Below are positions 15,538 to 21,603 of a stretch of DNA of 21,603 nt, in pieces. The position numbers were made by a program, and so were the translations under genes. Source of the DNA: ZC4RG35 sp040878345 (GTDB lineage: Bacteria > Actinomycetota > Acidimicrobiia > Spongiisociales > ZC4RG35); the NCBI GenBank assembly GCA_040878345.1, contig JBBDML010000020.1, positions 1 to 21,603 of the forward strand. Reading direction: 5' to 3'. Within the stretch, counting starts at the first letter, position 1. Each line of letters starts with the position of its first letter. The notes under the pieces are model-generated. The model made no database searches. It saw only the letters and a list, made by a program, of their open reading frames with translations, and was not told the DNA's origin.

Positions 15538-16434
15538 TCAGACCGCCTCCTTGATGGCGGACTCAACCGCGTCGACGAAGGCGTCGGGCCGGTCCCACTT
15601 CGTGGTGTGCCCGCTGTTCTCGATGACGTACAGGGGCCAACCGAAAGCTTCGTGAGCGGCCCGGGCGATCCCGACCCGCATGATGCGGTCTCGATCACCC
15701 CAGATCAGCGCCACGGGGTCTTCGATCCCTCTCAACTCCTCGGTTGGGATCTGAGGTGTGCCCAGGCGGCGAAGCAGCTCCCGATTGGCCGACTTGACCT
15801 CCGGGTTGCTGTTTCGCTCCAGCCCATAGGCCTGGAACGCTTGCCACTTGTCGCCGATGGAGTCACGGAACCTCTCGAAGTCGACCAGGGTCTTGGAGAA
15901 GAAGCGCGCCAGGTTGGCGGGGCTGGGTCTCACATTGAGACGGATCAACGCCGGGATGATCGTCGGGTCGGGTCGAAAAGGCGCCAGACCTCCTGAATCG
16001 GCCAGCACCACCAGCCGGCACTTGCCGGGCCTGGCCACCGCAAGTCGGGCCGCGAAGGCGCCACCAAGCGAGAACCCCACCACGGTCGGAGGCTGGTCGC
16101 AGGTCTCGTCGATGAGGCCGCCGAGCCATGAGACCGCCAACTCGGGCCCAATCTCACCTGCTCTCACCACCGACTCTCCGAGCCCGGGGAGGTCGGGGGC
16201 GATGACCTGGTGTGACTCGAGAAAGCGAGGCAACACCGGGAGCCATGCCAGCCCGGAGCCCCCCTGCCCGTGCAACAGGACCAAGGGTCGGCCAACACCA
16301 CCCTGTATGTACGCGGTGGAGACACCGGCCACCTCGACCCTGCGCTCGGTGACCGCTAGACCCTGTAACAGCTTGTGTCGGAGGGCGATACGGGTCGGTC
16401 CGGCCCCACCCTGACTCGAGTTCCGGTGCGTCAT
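15538..16434 (-). CDS. Alpha/beta hydrolase
   Basis: This is a 298-aa hydrolase of the alpha/beta fold. The oxyanion region is LVLLHGQGGSG (51-61), the nucleophile elbow GFSLGG carries Ser122, the acid is probably Asp249 in WGDRDR, and the catalytic His is His276 in NSGHTTKW. The substrate is unknown; esters, lactones or C-C bonds are all possible. I chose ATG at 16434 over 16464 because GGGAG lies six bases upstream. It is divergent to the HxlR-type regulator across a 143-bp intergenic region that holds a perfect inverted repeat, so control by that regulator is plausible. Confidence 0.87.
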   Translation of the reverse strand: MTHRNSSQGGAGPTRIALRHKLLQGLAVTERRVEVAGVSTAYIQGGVGRPLVLLHGQGGSGLAWLPVLPRFLESHQVIAPDLPGLGESVVRAGEIGPELAVSWLGGLIDETCDQPPTVVGFSLGGAFAARLAVARPGKCRLVVLADSGGLAPFRPDPTIIPALIRLNVRPSPANLARFFSKTLVDFERFRDSIGDKWQAFQAYGLERNSNPEVKSANRELLRRLGTPQIPTEELRGIEDPVALIWGDRDRIMRVGIARAAHEAFGWPLYVIENSGHTTKWDRPDAFVDAVESAIKEAV

Positions 16435-16510
16435 CTTCGGCTCCCTTCTCGTTCGGCGACGCACCCGCCCAATAGTGGGGGGACGCTTGGCATGTGACTA
16501 GGACAAAGAA

Positions 16511-16532
16511 TGAACCAGGTCGGATTGGTTCA
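16511..16532. promoter_or_regulatory. Inverted repeat, candidate operator
   Basis: TGAACCA (16511-16517) and its exact reverse complement TGGTTCA (16526-16532) are separated by eight bases. It sits in the divergent intergenic region between the hydrolase and the HxlR-family regulator. HxlR dimers bind palindromes of this kind, but binding here is inferred. Confidence 0.45.
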
Positions 16533-16562
16533 GAAAGAGGACTAGCTGGATGCGGGCCAGGT

Positions 16563-16571
16563 TGACATACT
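16563..16571 (+). promoter_or_regulatory. Putative extended -10 element of the HxlR-family gene
   Basis: TGACATACT, with CATACT ending exactly six bases before GTG at 16578. This places the transcription start on the start codon, and the element is identical to the one before the SnoaL-like gene. Confidence 0.5.
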
Positions 16572-16577
16572 TCGAGG

Positions 16578-17297
16578 GTGCGCACCTACGGCCAGTTCTG
16601 CCCCATCGCCCGGGCCTCCGAGATCCTCGCCGAGCGGTGGACCCCGATCATCCTGCGAAATCTCGTCCTGGGTTGCACCACTTACACCGAGATCGCCGAC
16701 GGGGCACCCGGCCTGTCCCGGGCCTTGTTGTCGAAGAGGCTGCGCGAGTTGGAGGAGGTCGGGGTCATCACCTCCAGCCCCAAAGCCGACGGGCACGGAT
16801 CGAACTACGAGTTGACCCCCGCCGGCCAAGGTCTCCGTCGTGTCCTCGATGCAATGGCCGGATGGGCCGATCAGTGGATGGAAGTGACCTACGACCACGC
16901 CGATCCTGACGCGGTGCTCTGGTCGTGGTGCACCACATTCCTGCGGGCGGACCTGCTTCCCGGGGGGCGCATGTCGTTTCGCTTCGAGTTCGCCGGTGAG
17001 GGCCCGGGGTATCGCTGTCGGCTCTGGCTCCTTCTGGAGAACGGCGACCTGGAGTTGTGTCGCAAGGATCCCGGCTTCGAGGAGAGCCTGATCATCAAGA
17101 TCAACGACACCAGGACCTTCGCACGATGGCATCTGGGGCTGGCGAGCTGGGACGGCGCCATCCGGTCGGGTGAGATCGAGGTCAGGGGCCCCACGAAGCT
17201 GGCTCGCGCCCTGCCCAGCTGGAACGGCGGGCCCGAGGAGCACACCAAGCTGCGCTCGATGCTGCCACCCCGCGCCGATCATGCGGCCGCCCACTAG
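16578..17297 (+). CDS. HxlR-family transcriptional regulator with SCP2-like C-terminal domain
   Basis: The protein has 239 aa. The N-terminal winged helix (about residues 8-95) has the HxlR pattern: C8-P-I-A-RASEILAERWTPIILRNLVLG, LSRALLSKRLRELEEVGVI and YELTPAGQGL. Cys8 is the residue often involved in redox or electrophile sensing in this family. Residues from about 110 on (MSFRFEFAGEGPGYRCRLWLLLENGDLELC, IIKINDTRTFARWHLG, EIEVRGPTKLARALPSW) look like an SCP2 sterol-carrier fold, a known HxlR fusion that may bind a hydrophobic ligand. Start GTG fits the leaderless -10. It probably controls itself and the divergent hydrolase through the 16511-16532 palindrome. It ends 83 bp before the chimeric tRNA-Ser. 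Confidence 0.87.
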   Translation: MRTYGQFCPIARASEILAERWTPIILRNLVLGCTTYTEIADGAPGLSRALLSKRLRELEEVGVITSSPKADGHGSNYELTPAGQGLRRVLDAMAGWADQWMEVTYDHADPDAVLWSWCTTFLRADLLPGGRMSFRFEFAGEGPGYRCRLWLLLENGDLELCRKDPGFEESLIIKINDTRTFARWHLGLASWDGAIRSGEIEVRGPTKLARALPSWNGGPEEHTKLRSMLPPRADHAAAH

Positions 17298-17380
17298 GCA
17301 CCATCCTGCCGACATCGCGGGACCAGGTTGTCCCGCGGCGTTACCTAGCCTGTGGGGGAGCGACTCCGTCGCGCACAACT

Positions 17381-17468
17381 GGAGAGGTGGCCGAGTGGTC
17401 TAAGGAGACGGTCTTGAAAACCGTTGGGCCCGATCCGGGTCTCGTGGGTTCGAATCCCACCCCCTCCG
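17381..17468 (+). tRNA. tRNA-Ser (UGA), chimeric copy with acceptor mismatch
   Basis: The anticodon arm ACGGT-CTTGAAA-ACCGT gives UGA, and the T-arm GTGGG-TTCGAAT-CCCAC is intact. The acceptor GGAGAGG faces CCCCTCC, leaving an A5-C68 mismatch. The first 20 bases (GGAGAGGTGGCCGAGTGGTC) are identical to those of tRNA-Ser(GCU) at 21269, while the rest matches the UGA copy at 21160. It may still be functional, since SerRS relies mainly on the long variable arm, but it looks like a recombinant. Confidence 0.8.
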
Positions 17469-17471
17469 CCG
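17391..17471 (+). repeat. Left 81-bp direct repeat (tRNA-Ser derived, att-like)
   Basis: Identical base for base to 21170-21250, running from CCGAGTGG in the D-arm through the tRNA 3' end to CCGCCG. The two copies are 3779 bp apart and bracket a single large gene. Confidence 0.9.
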
Positions 17472-17549
17472 TGAGAGGTGGCACATGCAACCGACCACCC
17501 CGCGGTGGGCCGATGCACACAAGATGCGAGCACCACCAGCCATATGTAG

Positions 17550-20500
17550 CTAATGACCTAGGTCGAGAAGAACCCCATCACGCGGCCAATCGAGCTCGTG
17601 AAACTTCACGTACTCCTTCATCGCCTCCATCGCGTAGAAGAAGGCGCGGTTCTTTATCTCCCCGTCGACTCGTTTGTGGGTGAAGTTCAGTCCTACGGCC
17701 ACCCGTGCCAACATCAGTTGGCTCTCCATTCCACCGACGCGATCAGGTTCGGACTCCTCGACCCAGTCCCATGTCGCCGACCTCAAGGCCTGGAGCAGGG
17801 CGATGAGGCCCACATCATCGGAGCGTGCCTTCTCCCGGCCGGCGAGGGCACCCAGCAGATCCGGCCACCCGATCGCATGGAGGGTTGACCGGGTGTCGAG
17901 GAGATGTGAGAGCTCAAGGTACGCGTGGTCGAAGAACAGGGGCAAGTCCCCCCGGTAGAACGCGAGATCGATCAGAAACCAGGGCAAGCTCGGGTCGTTG
18001 CCGCGGATGAGCACGTTGTGACCGTGAAGGTCGCCATGGATGTTGCCGTAGATAGGGCGGATTCGGAGCCGATCGGGGCCGGGGCCCTCCTCCAATGCAA
18101 AGGCGAGTGGATTGGGGTACCAATGGCCACCCCACATCAGGGTCTTGGTGAGTGGGTCGACACCCCTGTCGACCAGGAAACCGTGGATGCGGCCTCTGCC
18201 CGGGTCGATGCGATAGTCGAGCCATGAGGCCAGTAGGTCGGACGGGGAGACCAGAGTTCCGGCCAGCCGATAGTCGGAGTTCCAGGTTTCCAGAAGCTCT
18301 CTGACCAGACGCGTTCCGGAGTTGGCTTGATCCGGGTATGACGCTTCTGCCCAGGGAACCGTGTACTCGAGGCCCCGCGCTGCGATCGTCACAAGGATCG
18401 CGGTCTCGCCACTTCTTTGGGCAGTGTGCACCACCCGAGGTAGGTGCTGCTGCGCGAAATCGGGTGCTTCCCTCCACGCCTGCCGGTGGCGACTCGCCTC
18501 TTGCTCTGCTGGATCCGACCACTCCCCCCTCTCCAGCTTGATGATCCCTTGCCCGTCGTGTCCTTCGCAGCTGAGGTCAACAGCAAGCACGATCGCACCG
18601 GACTTGCCGCCCAGGAAGCGCAACACGTGGATGTCGCCCACGACTGTCCAGGCGCTCTTGATGTGTTCGAGCATTCCCCTGTACTCGGCGGGCCAGTCGG
18701 GTGGTGGCGGTGACATCAGAGGCAATGGGGCCGGCGCCACCGCGGGGGTGGCGAGCACTTCCACCGCCTCACTGATCAGCAGTTCGAGGTTGTTCCCCGA
18801 TCCGTCGGCAACGAGCTTGGCTTGGTCGGAGCCCACGAGGAGATCGTCAACCTGCTTCACAGTCGCGGAGTGCTGTGCCGCCTCGTGGGGTGAGAGTTCG
18901 ACTCGGTGGGTCTCGATCATGTGAATCGAAGCGCCAAGCAGCCGGGCAGCCATCTCCGTTTCCCCGACCATGGATGCCTGACGGGCGAGCCGGCTCAAGG
19001 CGGCGGCAACGCCCGCTTCGTTGTTGACCCGCCGAAAGCCGTCGACTGCGGCGGCAAGGAGCAGGGGCACGTCGTCGTCACCGACGATCTCCCCGGAGAC
19101 GACGTCGGCGAGATACATCCGGGCAAAGGCCAAGCAGCTGTAGTCACCGATTCTCTCGTACATCGGAATCGACTGCCTGAAGAGCCTTCGAGCATCCTCC
19201 TTCCTGCCCAAGCCGGCGGCTACAGACGCGAGGCCGCGAACCGCGTGCGGCGGTATCAGGCGGTCGTCCATCCCGGCCACCCGGTCGAGGGCACCCTGGA
19301 ATGCCGCCCTTGCCTCCGCGTATCTCTCCAACGCGAGCAGGCTGTACCCAAGATCGAACGACAGCCAGGCCGCTGACCACATGTCACCAAGCTCGGTGAA
19401 TCCTTCGACAGCCTCACGCTGATACGAGATATTGCGCTCCGGGTCTCCGCGCAGTTCGACCTTGCTCCCTAGCCATCTCTTCGTGTAGCTCTCGATCCAA
19501 CGGTCGCCGGCCGCCTCGGCGAGTCGAATACTCTCCTCGATCAAGTCACCGGCATCGCTCGTAGAGGAGCGGATCTCGGCGAGTGCGTATGTGGCCAAGG
19601 CCACTTCTCCGGGCGTTCCCTCGTCCTCAAGAATCCTCAGAGCGGCCTCGGCGTCGGTGGGATCATCCGGCGATTGGGTGATCATCTCGATGATGCCCGT
19701 GCTCAAGAAGGCCCGCGCCCATAGGAGCGGGTGATCGGACTTGCCAAGTCTGGTTGCCCTTGCGTAACCCTGGAGAGCCTCAGCCCAGTGCGTCTGCATG
19801 AACCAGAATCGCCCCATGGCAGTCACCAGGCGCAGGGCGAGGGCTCCATCGTTGCTTTCCATCGCCCAGGCCAATGCGGCGCGGACATTCTCCAGGTCGG
19901 CTCTGACGATCCCAAGCCACTCGACTTGATGCTCGGTGCGAAGAGCCTGGTCAGATCTCTCGGCGACCTTGAGGAAGAAGTTGGCGTGGATGGTCCTCGC
20001 CTCTGACTCCTTTCCCGTCTCAGCCAAACGCTCCTGGCCGTACTCGCGCACGGTGGCCAGCATCCTGTAGCGGTTGACCTTTCTCCCGCTGACCACCTCG
20101 ACCAGAGACTTGTCGACCAGACGCTCGAGCAGATCGAATGCGTTCGGACCGAGCACCGTATCCGCCGCCTCCAACGACCATCCGTTGAAGACCGAAAGAA
20201 GATGAAGGGCCACCTTCTCGTCTGGAGCTAGAAGCTCGTAGCTCCACTCCATCGTTGCCCGGAGAGTCTGGTGCCGCTCTGTTACCCCGCCACGTGCGTC
20301 GAGGAACCGGAATCGCTCCGAGAGCCGTTCGAGGATCTGCCCCGGGGACAGCAGCTTGGCATGGGACGCTGCAAGCTCTATCGCCAGGGGTAGACCGTCG
20401 AGCTGGGCAACGATCTTCTCGATCAGCTCTACCTCCGCCTGATCCGGTATATGGGCAGCGTCCACCAGAGCGAGGCGGTCGAGGAAGAGCCTCACTGCGT

Positions 20501-21023
20501 CGCCAGGGGCACCCGACTCGGTCCTGACTCCAAGCGGTGAAACTCGATAGACGATCTCGCCTTCCATTCCAAGGGCGACCCTGCTGGTCGCGAGCACAGC
20601 CAGGTGAGGACATCGGGTGATGAGAGTCGAAATGACCGCCCGGACCGCCTCCAGAACGTGCTCGCAGTTGTCGAGGATCAGGAGCAAACCCTTGGTCGAA
20701 AAGTACTCGGCCATGATCTCGGTCAGCGAGCGAGAACGGTCAGATCCGAGGTCGCCAATATCGAACGGATCGGCGACCGTGCTGGGGACAACGTCCTCGT
20801 CTCGGGTCAGCGAAAGATCGATGAACCAAGTTCCGTCGGAGTAGTTTTCGGACATGGCGCCGGCAACCCGGGTCGCCAGTCTGGTCTTGCCCACACCCCC
20901 GGGACCTACCAAAGACACGAGCCGATGGTCGGCGACGAGCGACGAGATCGCGCCGATCTCGGTGTTTCGCCCGATGAAGCTGGTCAGTTCTACGGGGAAG
21001 TTTCCGAGTTGATGTGGGGACAT
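17550..21023 (-). CDS. STAND NTPase with TPR-like region and C-terminal APH-like kinase-fold domain
   Basis: This large predicted cytosolic protein (1157 aa) has three parts. Residues 1-330 form an AfsR/COG3903-type STAND ATPase: FIGRNTEI, Walker A G40-PGGVGK-T47, Walker B LLLILD (113-118) then NCEH, TSR (146-148), GLPL (210-213), and a winged-helix region with YRMLATVREYGQERL. About 330-750 is helical and TPR-like. About 775-1157 resembles an aminoglycoside/choline-kinase fold: IIKLE with Lys829, H996-GDLH-x-x-N1003 (Asp998 as base) and Asp1019 in FLIDLAFYRGD. There is no N-terminal DNA-binding, SARP or cyclase domain and no LuxR HTH. The NTPase-sensor-effector layout suggests an NLR-like conflict or signalling protein whose effector phosphorylates or nucleotidylates a target. 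ATG at 21023 follows TTACTT by eight bases. Function is inferred. Confidence 0.85.
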   Translation of the reverse strand: MSPHQLGNFPVELTSFIGRNTEIGAISSLVADHRLVSLVGPGGVGKTRLATRVAGAMSENYSDGTWFIDLSLTRDEDVVPSTVADPFDIGDLGSDRSRSLTEIMAEYFSTKGLLLILDNCEHVLEAVRAVISTLITRCPHLAVLATSRVALGMEGEIVYRVSPLGVRTESGAPGDAVRLFLDRLALVDAAHIPDQAEVELIEKIVAQLDGLPLAIELAASHAKLLSPGQILERLSERFRFLDARGGVTERHQTLRATMEWSYELLAPDEKVALHLLSVFNGWSLEAADTVLGPNAFDLLERLVDKSLVEVVSGRKVNRYRMLATVREYGQERLAETGKESEARTIHANFFLKVAERSDQALRTEHQVEWLGIVRADLENVRAALAWAMESNDGALALRLVTAMGRFWFMQTHWAEALQGYARATRLGKSDHPLLWARAFLSTGIIEMITQSPDDPTDAEAALRILEDEGTPGEVALATYALAEIRSSTSDAGDLIEESIRLAEAAGDRWIESYTKRWLGSKVELRGDPERNISYQREAVEGFTELGDMWSAAWLSFDLGYSLLALERYAEARAAFQGALDRVAGMDDRLIPPHAVRGLASVAAGLGRKEDARRLFRQSIPMYERIGDYSCLAFARMYLADVVSGEIVGDDDVPLLLAAAVDGFRRVNNEAGVAAALSRLARQASMVGETEMAARLLGASIHMIETHRVELSPHEAAQHSATVKQVDDLLVGSDQAKLVADGSGNNLELLISEAVEVLATPAVAPAPLPLMSPPPPDWPAEYRGMLEHIKSAWTVVGDIHVLRFLGGKSGAIVLAVDLSCEGHDGQGIIKLERGEWSDPAEQEASRHRQAWREAPDFAQQHLPRVVHTAQRSGETAILVTIAARGLEYTVPWAEASYPDQANSGTRLVRELLETWNSDYRLAGTLVSPSDLLASWLDYRIDPGRGRIHGFLVDRGVDPLTKTLMWGGHWYPNPLAFALEEGPGPDRLRIRPIYGNIHGDLHGHNVLIRGNDPSLPWFLIDLAFYRGDLPLFFDHAYLELSHLLDTRSTLHAIGWPDLLGALAGREKARSDDVGLIALLQALRSATWDWVEESEPDRVGGMESQLMLARVAVGLNFTHKRVDGEIKNRAFFYAMEAMKEYVKFHELDWPRDGVLLDLGH

Positions 21024-21031
21024 CTGATCCG

Positions 21032-21037
21032 AAGTAA
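21032..21037 (-). promoter_or_regulatory. Putative -10 element of the STAND NTPase gene
   Basis: TTACTT on the minus strand ends eight bases before the ATG, with no clear Shine-Dalgarno. The remaining 21038-21159 interval contains no gene I can support. Confidence 0.35.
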
Positions 21038-21159
21038 AGCGTGTGGGGCTCAGACAGTTGTGCGCGTCTCAGGAGTGAACGCAGGTCTTGTCGGGGACGC
21101 CCGGCGGACCGAGTCCAATGCCCGGTTCACAAGCCTCTGAGCAGGGGGTTTAGACAAAT

Positions 21160-21247
21160 GGATGGTTGTCCGAGTGGTCTAAGGAGACGGTCTTGAAAAC
21201 CGTTGGGCCCGATCCGGGTCTCGTGGGTTCGAATCCCACCCCCTCCG
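21160..21247 (+). pseudogene. tRNA-Ser (UGA) copy with damaged acceptor stem
   Basis: From the D-arm onward it is identical to the 17381 copy, including the anticodon UGA and the T-arm. The 5' acceptor strand is GGATGGT facing CCCCTCC, giving T-C mismatches at positions 4-69 and 7-66. Two mismatches in seven pairs make normal processing doubtful. The first ten bases may come from inserted DNA rather than from a tRNA gene. Confidence 0.7.
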
Positions 21248-21250
21248 CCG
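21170..21250 (+). repeat. Right 81-bp direct repeat (tRNA-Ser derived, att-like)
   Basis: Exact copy of 17391-17471. Beyond its end the flanks diverge at once (GTACCG here, TGAGAG at the left copy). Confidence 0.9.
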
Positions 21251-21268
21251 GTACCGTCGCGACGATTG

Positions 21269-21358
21269 GAGAGGTGGCCGAGTGGTCGAAGGCGCTCGCC
21301 TGCTAAGCGAGTAAGGGGTGTTAAGCCTCTTCGAGGGTTCAAATCCCTCCCTCTCCGC
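21269..21358 (+). tRNA. tRNA-Ser (GCU)
   Basis: Acceptor GGAGAGG pairs perfectly with CCTCTCC, with G discriminator. The anticodon arm CTCGC-CTGCTAA-GCGAG gives GCU, reading AGC/AGU. A long variable arm precedes T-arm GAGGG-TTCAAAT-CCCTC. It completes the set of serine isoacceptors in the window. Its 5' 20 bases are the apparent donor of the 5' end of the chimeric copy at 17381. Confidence 0.93.
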
Positions 21359-21361
21359 CGG

Positions 21362-21603
21362 GCCCTCGGCGAACCCAGGGTTCCAGACGTCGGTGAGCGG
21401 TGGTCACGGCCCCAAGAACGCCGACGAGCAGAGCCCTCGGCGAACCCAGGGTTCCAGACGTCGGTGAGCGGTGGTCGCGGCCCCAAGAACGCCGACGAGC
21501 AGAGCCCTCGGCGAACCCAGGGTTCCAGACGTCGGTGAGCGGTGGTCGCGGCCCCAAGAACGCCGACGAGCAGAGCCCTCGGCGAACCCAGGGTTCCAGA
21601 CGT
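21362..21603. repeat. 71-bp tandem repeat running off the window
   Basis: Units start at 21362, 21433, 21504 and 21575 (the last cut off after 29 bases). The three full units are identical except for one A/G change in the first. Each holds the palindrome GAACCC-A-GGGTTC and a wider inverted repeat CGTCGG ... CCGACG. The period is not a multiple of three, so the repeat does not encode a repetitive protein. It begins three bases after tRNA-Ser(GCU). Confidence 0.96.

Larger units (their letters stand above)
17391..21250. mobile_element. Putative tRNA-bounded cargo islet carrying one STAND NTPase gene
   Basis: A 3.8-kb segment is bracketed by 81-bp tRNA-Ser direct repeats and holds one 1157-codon gene on the minus strand. 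Two sampled 60-base lines in it count 58% and 62% GC, which seems lower than in several core genes. No integrase, transposase or excisionase is seen. It could be an integrase-less or satellite element, the remnant of a larger island, or the product of recombination between tRNA genes. Confidence 0.5.

Noticed and set aside
16562..16567. TTGACA as a -35 box for the HxlR-family gene
   Set aside because: It is only ten bases before the GTG, leaving no room for a -10; the overlapping CATACT fits a leaderless -10 instead.
17391..21250. Complete integrative element
   Set aside because: No integrase, excisionase or replication gene is visible inside or near the repeats, so only a putative cargo islet is called.

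Overview
The window looks like part of a draft genome or metagenome scaffold from a high-GC Actinomycetota bacterium, possibly Acidimicrobiia or a related uncultured line. The main evidence is a cell-division/signalling operon in typical actinobacterial order (fhaA-fhaB-pstP-rodA-pbpA-pknB), many GTG starts, start codons lying just downstream of -10-like hexamers, and strong G/C bias. A run of exactly 100 N at 12532-12631 is a scaffold gap, so the local sequence there is incomplete.

Layout. (1) 15-2820, plus strand: ATPase and two permeases of a spermidine/putrescine-type ABC importer, translationally coupled by 4-base overlaps; the substrate-binding protein is not in the window. (2) 2836-9333, minus strand: two FHA proteins, PP2C phosphatase, RodA/FtsW glycosyltransferase, class B PBP and a PASTA Ser/Thr kinase. 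These are the usual partners for phosphorylation-controlled peptidoglycan synthesis. (3) 9416-12410, plus strand: tRNA-Leu(CAG), a membrane-anchored CARDB-like protein, seryl-tRNA synthetase and a UbiE/MenG-type methyltransferase. (4) 12411-13008: a 61-bp tandem hairpin repeat broken by the scaffold gap, then the SRP RNA gene on the minus strand. (5) 13009-14628: an MFS transporter convergent and overlapping with tadA. (6) 14679-21359: six tRNA-Ser genes or derivatives with anticodons GGA, CGA, UGA (three) and GCU, which together can read all serine codons. Two accessory cassettes sit between the UGA-type copies. The first holds a SnoaL-like protein, an alpha/beta hydrolase and an HxlR-type regulator. 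The second holds one 1157-residue protein with a STAND NTPase, a TPR-like region and a C-terminal kinase-fold (APH-like) domain. (7) 21362 to the window end: a 71-bp tandem repeat that runs off the edge.

The best candidate for something new is the second cassette. A single NLR-like protein with an apparent phosphotransferase effector is flanked by an 81-bp perfect direct repeat of tRNA-Ser sequence, and no integrase is visible. Both flanking tRNA copies have damaged acceptor stems, and the left copy looks like a chimera of tRNA-Ser(GCU) and tRNA-Ser(UGA). This suggests that recombination among serine tRNA genes built a cargo hotspot next to serS. A defence role is inferred from architecture only.
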